This document shows positions 1 through 8,507 of a stretch of 20,221 nucleotides of DNA, piece after piece (the first letter of the stretch is position 1; the number at the start of each line of letters is the position of its first letter). Both the position numbers and the translations under genes were made by a program. The notes below the pieces were generated by a model that had not been told where the DNA came from, searched no databases, and saw only the letters and a program-made list of their open reading frames with translations. The stretch lies in assembly GCF_902490045.1 (NCBI RefSeq), contig NZ_CABUCJ010000038.1, positions 1 to 20,221 on the forward strand. Direction: 5' to 3'. The DNA comes from an uncultured Anaerotruncus sp. Its GTDB lineage: Bacteria; Bacillota; Clostridia; Oscillospirales; Ruminococcaceae.

Positions 1-49
1 CGGCCGCAGCCGTGAGGAAGACACGAACCGTAGTTTACGGAGAGATCAA

Positions 50-850
50 TCAGACATCGTCGAAGCCGGTGAAGGCAACGATACGGCTGATGCAGCTCTC
101 GCCCTCGGTGAACTTCCAGGGGAAGCAGCCGATGACGCAGCGCTGGTTGCTCAGCTCGTCGATCTGACCGCCCAGGCACTCGGCGTGGATCGCCTCGTAG
201 GGCTGGCAGAAGAGCTGGATGTGCATGGCCTGGTAGTTCTTCGGCCACTCGTAGATCTCGTTGAGGTGCTTGCCATAGCGCTCCATGAAGATCGCGTCGC
301 AGGCCTCGGCCTCCTTGGGCTCCCAGTCACGGATCTTGGTGTTCATCGGATGGTCCGCGGAACCGCAGTCGACGCCGATCCACTTGATTTCCATGTCGCG
401 GACCCACTGAACGAAGTCCATCGACGGGCCGGGGTGACGCAGCATGTAGCGGCGCTCGTCGGCGGTCGGCTGGTCAAAGCCGTATTTGTGGTAGCCGGTG
501 TTGATGATCAGGATATCGCCTTTTTTGACTTCGCAGCGGTCGGTGATGTCCTTCGGGGTGTAGATGCCGAAATCCTGCGCCATATCGGACAGGTCGACCA
601 CGACGCCGGGGGCGCACAGCTTGGTCAGTTCGAGGGACGCGATGTCACGGCCGGCGGTATCAAAATGCAGGGGGCCGTCGAGATGGGTGCCGACATGGTT
701 GGAATGGGTCACCAGCTGGCCGTTCGCACCGTTCGGCGCCAGGCGTTTGAAGAACTTCATCTGCATGGGCTCATAGGTCGGCCACGGCGGGGTGAGGATA
801 CCAATCGGGATGCTCAGGTCATAGATTTTCACGTCGCTCCACTTGCTCAT
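50..850 (-). CDS. Cyclase-family metal-dependent hydrolase (kynurenine formamidase / isatin hydrolase superfamily)
   Basis: The 266-residue protein carries the signature of the cyclase family, HVGTHLDGPLH at residues 52-62, whose His and Asp residues bind the catalytic divalent metal in kynurenine formamidase and isatin hydrolase. Known members hydrolyse amide bonds, including the cyclic amide of isatin. The length is normal for the family and there is no signal peptide, so it should be cytoplasmic. The ATG start follows AAGGAGG at a 7-nt distance. It is the last visible gene of the leftward PucR/DUF2877/FdrA/DUF1116 operon, 91 nt after DUF1116. Because that operon points to ureido-acid phosphorolysis, I infer that this enzyme opens a cyclic ureide or imide ring such as barbiturate to form the ureido acid. 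The family call is firm; the substrate is inference. Confidence 0.9.
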   Translation of the reverse strand: MSKWSDVKIYDLSIPIGILTPPWPTYEPMQMKFFKRLAPNGANGQLVTHSNHVGTHLDGPLHFDTAGRDIASLELTKLCAPGVVVDLSDMAQDFGIYTPKDITDRCEVKKGDILIINTGYHKYGFDQPTADERRYMLRHPGPSMDFVQWVRDMEIKWIGVDCGSADHPMNTKIRDWEPKEAEACDAIFMERYGKHLNEIYEWPKNYQAMHIQLFCQPYEAIHAECLGGQIDELSNQRCVIGCFPWKFTEGESCISRIVAFTGFDDV

Positions 851-941
851 AAAATTGCCTCCTTAGAATGTAGTTTATGTAGGGTATTTAACGACTGTTT
901 ATTTGCCCCTGCGGGGACAGGATACGGGAGAGGGGAGGGAA

Positions 942-2192
942 TTATTCCATCCACTCGCCGCACGCCTCGAGCGCGTCCTCGAAGCACTTCATCGGCGGGC
1001 TGACGATGCCTGCGCCGACCTGGCCGACGCCCATGTCCTTGTGGGCGATACCGGTGTTGATGATCGGGCGGATGCCGGTCTCGATGACCTTGCGGATGTC
1101 GATGCCGGTGGCGCTGCCGCGGAAATTGAGGGCCGGAATCTGGTAGGTGTTGCCCTCGCCCTCGGTGATCTCATACATCTGGGTGGAGTACTTGATCGAA
1201 TCGGCCACGGTGCCGCCGACGAACTGGACGATCGCGGGAGCCGCCGCCATGCAGAAGCCGCCGATGCCGGTGGTCTCGGTGATGCAGCTGTCGCCGACAT
1301 CCGGGTTGGCGTCCGCCTGGGTGTAGCCGGGGAAGTAGAGGCCGTCGATGATCTCCGCCGGAGCGGTGAACCAGCGGTTGCCGAAGCCGGAGACGCGAAT
1401 GCCGAATTCCGTTCCGTTGCGGGCCATCGTGTAGACGATGGTGCAGAAGGGGATGTCGCCCACGGGATCCATGGTGGATTTGCAGGCGGGCATCGTGAGG
1501 TTCAGGAAGGTGTGGTCGTTGGAGTTGAGGAACTCGAGGACCTTGACGATCTTCTCCAGCGGGAAGTGGGTCTGTGCGATCGCGGGAGCGAGCTCACGGA
1601 TCAGCAGGGAGGTGCCGGCCTTGTTGCGGTTGTGGCCCTCGTCGCCCATCTGCAGGACCTGCGCGATCATCGTCTTGAGGTTGATCTCGCCGTGGATGGC
1701 AAGGGCCTCCTTGACGATCGGGTAGAACTCGTTCTGGATCCATTTCAGGCGGTCGATGACCTCGTCGCCGAAGGCGCCGAAGCGGAGCACCTTGCCGAGA
1801 CCCTCGTTCACGGTGCAGTAGGCGTAGTTGCCGGAGGTCTTGTTGACGACCTTCCAGACGGGCATCGAATAGGTCACGATACCGGCCATCGGGCCGACCG
1901 CGTTGTGGTGGTGGCAGGAGTCAAAGGTGATCTCGCCCGAGGCGGCCAGCTTTTCGGCCTCCTCCTTGTTGGCGGCGAGGCCCTCATAGATGAGGCCGCC
2001 GATGACGGCGCCGCGGACCGGGCCGCACATTTTATCCCATGTGACGGGCGGGCCGGCGTGAAGGATGGTCTTCTTGGTCATGCCGGGGATGTCCTCTCCG
2101 GCGGTGCCCATCCCGACGAGCGTCGGCTGCGCGCCGAGGATGCGTTTTAACGCCTCCGCGTTGGCTTGGTTGATCTTTTCGCCCAACGTCAT
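942..2192 (-). CDS. DUF1116 protein (YlbE/AllG, YahG family), putative carbamoyltransferase subunit
   Basis: This 416-residue protein belongs to the DUF1116 family of E. coli YlbE (AllG) and YahG. Visible family motifs are ILHAGPPVTWDKMCG near residues 43-57, SCHHHNAVGPMAG near 92-104, MGDEGHNRN in the middle, and INTGIAHKDMGVGQVGAGIV towards the C terminus. In E. coli, FdrA, YlbE and YlbF (AllF, AllG, AllH) have been assigned oxamate carbamoyltransferase activity, converting oxalurate and phosphate to oxamate and carbamoyl phosphate. All three families are present here in one operon, so the same phosphorolytic chemistry on a ureido acid is likely. The ATG follows AGGAGG at 8 nt. As I recall YahG, it has about 50 extra N-terminal residues; here that segment is a separate upstream gene. 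The family is certain; the substrate is not. Confidence 0.92.
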   Translation of the reverse strand: MTLGEKINQANAEALKRILGAQPTLVGMGTAGEDIPGMTKKTILHAGPPVTWDKMCGPVRGAVIGGLIYEGLAANKEEAEKLAASGEITFDSCHHHNAVGPMAGIVTYSMPVWKVVNKTSGNYAYCTVNEGLGKVLRFGAFGDEVIDRLKWIQNEFYPIVKEALAIHGEINLKTMIAQVLQMGDEGHNRNKAGTSLLIRELAPAIAQTHFPLEKIVKVLEFLNSNDHTFLNLTMPACKSTMDPVGDIPFCTIVYTMARNGTEFGIRVSGFGNRWFTAPAEIIDGLYFPGYTQADANPDVGDSCITETTGIGGFCMAAAPAIVQFVGGTVADSIKYSTQMYEITEGEGNTYQIPALNFRGSATGIDIRKVIETGIRPIINTGIAHKDMGVGQVGAGIVSPPMKCFEDALEACGEWME

Positions 2193-2241
2193 TGTAAATT
2201 CCTCCTGTTATCTGAAATTTGTGAATTGAACCGCGAAGATT

Positions 2242-2412
2242 TTATTTGAGCATCCCGAGCAGGGACGCCATCTTCTTGTTTCCGCCCGCGACCGGCTTCC
2301 AGTCGACGTGGATCGCTTCCTGCTTCTGGGTCTTGAGATCCTCGTAGAAGGACTCGATGCCCAGGTTGACGATGTGCAGCTTTTTATTGAAGAGTTCGTT
2401 GAGTTTGCTCAT
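2242..2412 (-). CDS. 56-residue mini-protein matching the N-terminal segment of YahG-type DUF1116 proteins
   Basis: The small gene starts at ATG 2412 (MSKLNELFNKK), 13 nt after the fdrA stop and preceded by a G-rich AGGGGG/CAGGAAC stretch. It ends 49 nt before DUF1116. The residues LFNKKLHIVNLGIESFYEDL and HVDWKPVAGGN resemble what I remember of the N terminus of E. coli YahG (LFNQPLNVINVGI, then DWTPPGQGN), which there is fused to DUF1116. The next gene has its own AGGAGG and ATG, so this looks like a natural split and not a recent frameshift. I infer that it is a small structural or activating subunit of the FdrA/DUF1116 complex. No catalytic motif is apparent. A longer frame opening at 2457 would overlap the end of fdrA and is less likely. 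Confidence 0.8.
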   Translation of the reverse strand: MSKLNELFNKKLHIVNLGIESFYEDLKTQKQEAIHVDWKPVAGGNKKMASLLGMLK

Positions 2413-2425
2413 GTTCCTGACCCCC

Positions 2426-3979
2426 TTACTTGATGTTCGAGATGATCCGCTCAACAAGGCGGGTCGCCTGCGAGTTGGTGGGCATCACGACCGCACCCGC
2501 GTCGCGCAGCTGCTGCTGCGTCTTGGAGAGGGACTGCGGGTCCTCCTCGGTGCCGCAGACGGAGGTGATGACACTCAGGTAGCGGCCGTCCTTCTCGGCG
2601 TTCGCCTTGGCGGTACGGATCGCGTCGGCGAGGTCCTCGGCCGGATTGGGATGGGAGCCGTAGCCGATGACGCAGTCCGCAAGGATGACGGCGACCGACG
2701 GGTCGAGCGACTCCTTGACCACGCGCTCGGCGCGCAGGGACGGGTCGATCATCGGGTGCGGGCGGCCGCGGGTGAAGTCATCGTCGCCGTAGTCGAGGCA
2801 GGTGTTCTCGACGCCCACGTTGACGTCCTCGAGCTTGAATTCGGGCTTCAGCGGGATGTTGGAGTAGACGCCGCCGAACGCCTTGGTGAGCATCTTCATC
2901 GCCTCGTCGCAGAGGGTACCGCCGGTGTAGAGGCCGCGGACGTACTTCTGCGTGGGGGCGAATTTGGCGATCTCCGCCTTGACGATCGCATCGATCTCGC
3001 CGTCAGGGGCCGAGAAGCCGGTGAAGTCGACGACCGGCTCGCCCTTTGAGAGCGCAACCGCCTTGCGGGCCGCGTCCTCGAGGGAGAGGGCGGGGATGAG
3101 GCCGTACTTCTTGACCTGCTCGGGATCGCCGCCGACGAAGCAGACGACGACCGGCTTGCCGGAGGCGGCGGCCTGCTTCAGAATCTTATCCGCGATTTCC
3201 TCGGCCGGAGGCTTGGAGGTCAGCGCGATGACCTTGGTCTTGGGATCCTGGATGAGGGCGTCGAGCGCGAAGGTCATCATGAGGCCGCCGATCTCGATCT
3301 TGAGGTCGCGCCCGCCGGTGCCGATGACCTGCGAGACGCCGCCGCCGAACTGGCCGATCAGCGAGGAGAGCTCCTGGGTGCCGGTGCCGGAGGCGCCGAC
3401 GATGCCGATGTCGCCGGGGCGGATGACGTTCGCGAACGCGAGCGGGACGTTGTTGATGATCGCGGTGCCGCAGTCGGGGCCCATCATGAGCAGCTCCTTG
3501 GAGACGGCCTTTTCCTTGAGGCGCTTCTCCTCCTCGATCGTGACGTTGTCGCTGAAGAGCATGACGTTGATGTCGTGGTCGAGGCACTCGTCCGCGACGC
3601 CGGCGGCATACTTGCCGGGGACGGAGATGATCGCCAGGTTGAGCTGGTCATCCATCTTGATGGCGGAGGAGAGGGTCGGCGGATAGTAGTTGGCGCTGCT
3701 GTTCTCCTTCTTTTTGGTCAGCAGCTCGTCAACCTTCGCAAGGGCGGCGGCCATGACGCCGTCGTTTTCGCACTTGATGGCGACGAAAAAGTCGTTGGCG
3801 GTGATCGTCTCGAACTCAGGCGTCACAAGCCCGAGGTTGTGGGCGATGTCCCGGTTGAGATCGGTGCCCATGCCGACGAGGGCCTCCTCGACGCCGTCGA
3901 GTTTCTTGAGGTCCTTGGAGATGAGCATGAGGGTTACCGAGTCGTAATAGGTATTCTGCTTGATATCCAGCTTAACCAA
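2426..3979 (-). CDS. fdrA: FdrA (AllF) family acyl-CoA synthetase-like protein, putative carbamoyltransferase subunit
   Basis: This FdrA-family protein of 517 residues is related to the succinyl-CoA synthetase alpha subunit. It shows the N-terminal NTYYDSVTLM motif (about 9-18), MGPDCGTAIINN (166-177), the nucleotide/phosphate loop GASGTGTQE (195-203) and GGRDLKIEIGG (222-232), with a C-terminal ligase-like half containing GSHPNPAEDLADAI. I chose the TTG at 3979 as start. It sits 8 nt after GGAGG and gives the family N terminus MVKLDIKQNTYYDS. An ATG at 4063 would instead add 28 unrelated residues and overlap DUF2877. E. coli FdrA (AllF) acts with AllG and AllH in forming carbamoyl phosphate from oxalurate. 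The partners are present here: DUF2877 lies 19 nt upstream, and the mini-protein and DUF1116 lie downstream. The actual substrate in this organism is unknown. Confidence 0.93.
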   Translation of the reverse strand: MVKLDIKQNTYYDSVTLMLISKDLKKLDGVEEALVGMGTDLNRDIAHNLGLVTPEFETITANDFFVAIKCENDGVMAAALAKVDELLTKKKENSSANYYPPTLSSAIKMDDQLNLAIISVPGKYAAGVADECLDHDINVMLFSDNVTIEEEKRLKEKAVSKELLMMGPDCGTAIINNVPLAFANVIRPGDIGIVGASGTGTQELSSLIGQFGGGVSQVIGTGGRDLKIEIGGLMMTFALDALIQDPKTKVIALTSKPPAEEIADKILKQAAASGKPVVVCFVGGDPEQVKKYGLIPALSLEDAARKAVALSKGEPVVDFTGFSAPDGEIDAIVKAEIAKFAPTQKYVRGLYTGGTLCDEAMKMLTKAFGGVYSNIPLKPEFKLEDVNVGVENTCLDYGDDDFTRGRPHPMIDPSLRAERVVKESLDPSVAVILADCVIGYGSHPNPAEDLADAIRTAKANAEKDGRYLSVITSVCGTEEDPQSLSKTQQQLRDAGAVVMPTNSQATRLVERIISNIK

Positions 3980-3998
3980 TGCCGATTCCTCCAATATG

Positions 3999-4928
3999 TT
4001 AGATTTTTGCGCCGAAATAGATGCCGCTGAGGATGTCCGTCCCGGACGTCTCCCCAAAGGCAATGACTCTGGAAGCAGCGCTTTCCAGCGACTGCGGGGG
4101 TCCGTTTGAAAAGAGCTGCCCGACCGTGTCGAGCACGTCCGCGGAGAGCAGGCCCTGCGACGAGCGGATGAGGAAGCTGCCGCTGATGACGTTGGTTTTG
4201 ACCCGCGCGGCGCAGCCCATGCGCTGGGTGATGTCCATCGTGCGGAGCACCCGGCCCCTGGCGCCGCCCCGGGCGAGCATCGCCGCCATCATCCCGCACA
4301 GAAAGTCGTCGGAAGAGGGGGTGAGTCCCGGCCCGCAGCCGGCCATCGCGCCGGCCGCCGCGGAAATCTCCGCGATCTGCCCCGTGCGCAGCGCGTCGAA
4401 GAGGCGCCGGACGCGGGGAAGCAGGAAAGCGGTGTAGTGGTTGTGGGGGAACCGCTCCGCATAATCCGCGGAGGAACCCTCCTCCAGGTGGAAGACGAGC
4501 GGCGCCATGCCCTCCGGCTTGCCCTCCCCGCCGATGACCCGCGCGAGCCGTTCAAGCCGGTCGGGCAGGTCGTGCGGGACGATCAGCTCGTTGTGTTCGA
4601 GCACTGAGAGGTCTGTGGCGGCGGCATCCGCCAGGTCCACGCGCAGCCTTCCGGCGACCGCCTCCCCCGGCAGGAGCATCGCGCTCATATCGGGCCGCAG
4701 CCCGAGGGCGGGGAAGGGAACGTCGGTGTCGATGCGCACCGAAAAGGGGTAGAGCGGACGGCATTTGGGAAGCAGCGTCACGAGCCCGAGGGGAGTGACA
4801 AGGTTGACCGCCCGGTCGAAAACGGAGTGAACGGTTGCGGGACAGCCCCCGGCGGGGATCGATCTGCGCAGGCTGTGGCAGACCTCCAATGCCGGGACCG
4901 CGCCTTCATCTGTCTCTCTGCACATCAT
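3999..4928 (-). CDS. DUF2877 protein (YlbF/AllH, YahE family), putative carbamoyltransferase subunit
   Basis: The 309-residue protein is a DUF2877 member, recognised by GCGPGLTPSSDDFLCG at residues 197-212, the family's GPGLTPSxDDF signature, and by the C-terminal SGTDILSGIYFG. E. coli YlbF (AllH) and YahE belong here and always travel with FdrA and DUF1116 proteins; AllH is assigned to the oxamate carbamoyltransferase. The start codon overlaps the 3' end of the PucR gene by 23 nt and has no clear Shine-Dalgarno sequence, which suggests translational coupling to the regulator. Two adjacent ATG codons (4928 and 4925) are possible starts. There are no membrane segments or signal peptide. The family call is strong; the molecular role within the complex is not established from sequence. 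Confidence 0.88.
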   Translation of the reverse strand: MMCRETDEGAVPALEVCHSLRRSIPAGGCPATVHSVFDRAVNLVTPLGLVTLLPKCRPLYPFSVRIDTDVPFPALGLRPDMSAMLLPGEAVAGRLRVDLADAAATDLSVLEHNELIVPHDLPDRLERLARVIGGEGKPEGMAPLVFHLEEGSSADYAERFPHNHYTAFLLPRVRRLFDALRTGQIAEISAAAGAMAGCGPGLTPSSDDFLCGMMAAMLARGGARGRVLRTMDITQRMGCAARVKTNVISGSFLIRSSQGLLSADVLDTVGQLFSNGPPQSLESAASRVIAFGETSGTDILSGIYFGAKI

Positions 4929-6573
4929 AAATTTTCAGCGCGATCTGCAGATTGAGGAGCTGGTCTGCGTTGTCGAAGCTCACGCCGGCAAGTTCCTTGA
5001 TCCGCTGGATGCGGTAGGCGACGGTGTTGTAGTGGACGCCCAGCTCCTCCGCAAGTTTTTTGAGGTTGCCCCCGCACTTGAAGTAGGTCTGGAGCGTCCG
5101 CACGAGCTCGGAATCGTGGTCGCGGTCGTAATCGACCAGCACCTTGAGGGTCTCGGTGTAGAAAGACTGCAGCTCGTTCTGGAGGGTGTCGCAGGAGAGG
5201 AAGCGGTAGACGCCCATGTCCTCGAAATAGTGGACCCGCACCCCGCCCACCGCACCGCACCCGGCGGCGCGCTTGGCTTCGGAGCAGCTTTTCCACAGGT
5301 CCGCAGTGTCGGGGTAGGCCCTGCCAACGCCGATGCTGATGAACTCGAGCAGCCCGTCGTCCGCGAGCGCCTTGCCGAAGACCTCCATGAACTGGGAGAC
5401 CTCCTGCTTGCAGAGCGCGGGGGAACGGGAGCTCTGCTCAAAGACGAGCACGATGTTGTCGCACTTGTTGACGAAGAGCAGCTTGTAGGAGGCGCTGCGC
5501 GAGAGGCGGCGCAGGACGCGCACGATGTTGTTGTTCATCTTGTAGAGCGCGCCGTTCGAGAGGGAGAGGGAGTTGTGCGAGTTGAGCACCTGGACGACCG
5601 CGACCTGGTGGATGGCCTCGATGTCGAAATCGAAATACTCGGCGTTGGCCAGGGCCTTGCGCTGGCTGAGCTCGTCGTTGACGAGCAGGTCGTCGAGGAA
5701 GGAGACCTTGTGGTTGTTCTCCATCTCGAAGAGGGAGATCTTTTTGAGCATCTCAAGCGCGATCAGCGAGGTGGACGCCTCGATGACGGCCAAATCCACG
5801 CTGGTGACCTCGCGGTTGTCCTCCCACATAAAAATGTAGCCGTAGAGCTTTTTGTCGCTGTAGATGGGGACGGTGATCTTGCTGCACTCCCGCCCGTCCA
5901 CCTTGCACAGCTCCCGCCAGCTCAGGGCGTTGTCGCTGCCGTGCCGCTCGCCGGAGCTGTCCCGCACGCAGTTTTCCATCTGGCGGTAGATCGCGTCCCG
6001 GCGGCTGTAGGTGGCGGAGATGACGTAGGAGGAGAAGAACTCATTGTAGATGGCGACGCTGTTGCCGTAGCGGTTGTGCAGCGTCTGGGTGATCGCCTGG
6101 AGGTTTCCGCCGCTGAGCATCGTCGCGGTGAGCGACTTCTGCAGATCGTAGATGTCCATGAGCACCTGCGCCTGGTTGTTGACGATGGTGGTCAGCACGG
6201 GGGTGATGATCTTGGAGAAGGAAACCTCCGGGGGAATCTCGAAGATGGGGAAGGAGAGCGCGTTGGCGGCGTTGATGACCGCCTGCGGGGTTTCGCGGAT
6301 ATACCGCTTGGGCTTGATGCCCAGCCCCACGACGCCGCGGCTGTTGAGGGCGGGAACCAGCTCGACGAGCTTTTCCACATCGTCCTTGACCGAGTAGGCG
6401 GTGGTGACGATGAGCTCCCCATTGCTCACCCAGTCGGTGATGTCGGGGACCTCCATGACGTTCATCGAGGTGACGACGCGGTCGAGCCCGCCCCTGCCCG
6501 CGATCAGCTTGGCGCCCTTGAGGACTTCCATCTCGAGCACCGACCTGACAGAAATGCCGTATGTTTTATCCAT
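4906..6573 (-). CDS. PucR-family transcriptional regulator
   Basis: A 555-residue regulator with an N-terminal PucR domain (roughly residues 10-125, including RGGLDRVVTSMNVMEVPDITDW) and a C-terminal PucR-type helix-turn-helix (about 501-545, with LAEELGVHYNTVAYRIQRI). The long middle part should be the ligand-sensing/GGDEF-like region of the family. PucR proteins are commonly activators of purine and other nitrogen-compound catabolism. The ATG follows AGGAGG at 6 nt. The gene is the first of the leftward operon and overlaps the DUF2877 start, so regulator and enzymes are made together. A sigma-A promoter lies just upstream, with an inverted repeat CAACA-TT-TGTTG over its -35 edge, which could be an autoregulatory operator. 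The ligand, perhaps a pyrimidine or ureido compound, is inference. Confidence 0.92.
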   Translation of the reverse strand: MDKTYGISVRSVLEMEVLKGAKLIAGRGGLDRVVTSMNVMEVPDITDWVSNGELIVTTAYSVKDDVEKLVELVPALNSRGVVGLGIKPKRYIRETPQAVINAANALSFPIFEIPPEVSFSKIITPVLTTIVNNQAQVLMDIYDLQKSLTATMLSGGNLQAITQTLHNRYGNSVAIYNEFFSSYVISATYSRRDAIYRQMENCVRDSSGERHGSDNALSWRELCKVDGRECSKITVPIYSDKKLYGYIFMWEDNREVTSVDLAVIEASTSLIALEMLKKISLFEMENNHKVSFLDDLLVNDELSQRKALANAEYFDFDIEAIHQVAVVQVLNSHNSLSLSNGALYKMNNNIVRVLRRLSRSASYKLLFVNKCDNIVLVFEQSSRSPALCKQEVSQFMEVFGKALADDGLLEFISIGVGRAYPDTADLWKSCSEAKRAAGCGAVGGVRVHYFEDMGVYRFLSCDTLQNELQSFYTETLKVLVDYDRDHDSELVRTLQTYFKCGGNLKKLAEELGVHYNTVAYRIQRIKELAGVSFDNADQLLNLQIALKIYDVQRDR

Positions 6574-6615
6574 GGGGAACCTCCTAACGGACCGGCTTAC
6601 CCTGTCATTACTTTC

Positions 6616-6643
6616 ATCATACTATTAAAAAAAGCGAAGTCAA
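6616..6643 (-). promoter_or_regulatory. Sigma-A promoter of the PucR-fdrA operon
   Basis: On the minus strand, TTGACT (6643-6638) and TATGAT (6621-6616) are separated by 16 nt that include a T-run. The predicted transcript starts about 40 nt before the PucR ATG. It is the best promoter match in the AT-rich gap upstream of the regulator. Confidence 0.65.
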
Positions 6644-6652
6644 CATTTGTTG
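6641..6652. promoter_or_regulatory. Inverted repeat overlapping the -35 box, candidate PucR operator
   Basis: CAACA-TT-TGTTG is a perfect 5-bp inverted repeat that overlaps the -35 hexamer of the leftward promoter and extends upstream of it. Its position suits regulator binding. A related TGTTGT core occurs in the divergent control region (11351-11356 and 11839-11844). The assignment to PucR is inference. Confidence 0.35.
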
Positions 6653-6851
6653 TGTAAAATATACAATGTAGAAAAAATCGCTTTGTTTTGATCGACTTTG
6701 ACATAGGAATTTTTCCATATAAATAGCCCAAAAAACTGTTAAAATAACCAAAGAGATTAGAAAAACAAACGAATTGTTAAAAAATTACCAAATTTTAGAA
6801 CACAAAATACTATGGAATTCTTACAACTTCACAAAACCTTCTCAGGAGGGG

Positions 6852-6879
6852 CCGCCCGTCCCGCCCGCGGGACGGGCGG
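6852..6879 (-). terminator. GC-rich hairpin downstream of the carboxyltransferase gene
   Basis: A perfect 11-bp inverted repeat (CCGCCCGTCCC, 6-nt loop, GGGACGGGCGG) lies 32 bp after the carboxyltransferase stop. On the minus strand only a short, displaced T-run (GGTTTTGTG) follows, so this is a weak or imperfect intrinsic terminator. Confidence 0.5.
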
Positions 6880-6910
6880 GACGGCGGCATAAGGGGGGGA
6901 CACGCAGATA

Positions 6911-8431
<1,521 letters not shown>

Positions 8432-8483
8432 TTTGGTTCCATCCCTTCATAGTCAGGTACCGGCGCGGCGGCCGGGACAGTTG

Positions 8484-8500
8484 CGCCGGGAAGCCCGGCG
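8484..8500. other. Intercistronic hairpin between amidase and carboxyltransferase genes
   Basis: CGCCGGG-AAG-CCCGGCG forms a perfect 7-bp stem with a 3-nt loop in the 76-nt gap. No T-run follows on either strand, so it may be an RNA-processing or stability element and not a terminator. Confidence 0.4.
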
Positions 8501-8507
8501 GGGGCCG

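Larger units (their letters stand above)
6574..6910. other. AT-rich intergenic region between the two leftward operons
   Basis: This gap of 337 bases holds the promoter of the PucR operon at its left side and a GC-rich hairpin that probably ends the carboxyltransferase operon at its right side. The middle, about 6660-6840, is strongly AT-rich with no convincing gene or structured RNA. Confidence 0.7.

Noticed and set aside
1..49. Possible gene or terminator downstream of the cyclase gene
   Set aside because: Too short to judge; no clear hairpin or start is visible, so whether the operon continues is unknown.
879..930. CCCCTGCGGGG hairpin between DUF1116 and the cyclase gene as a terminator
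   Set aside because: Only a 4-bp stem with no T-run on the minus strand; too weak to call.
2193..2412. Frameshift that broke a YahG-like gene into two
   Set aside because: The downstream gene has its own well-spaced AGGAGG and ATG, and there is a 49-nt gap with a clean stop, which fits a natural gene split better than a recent mutation.
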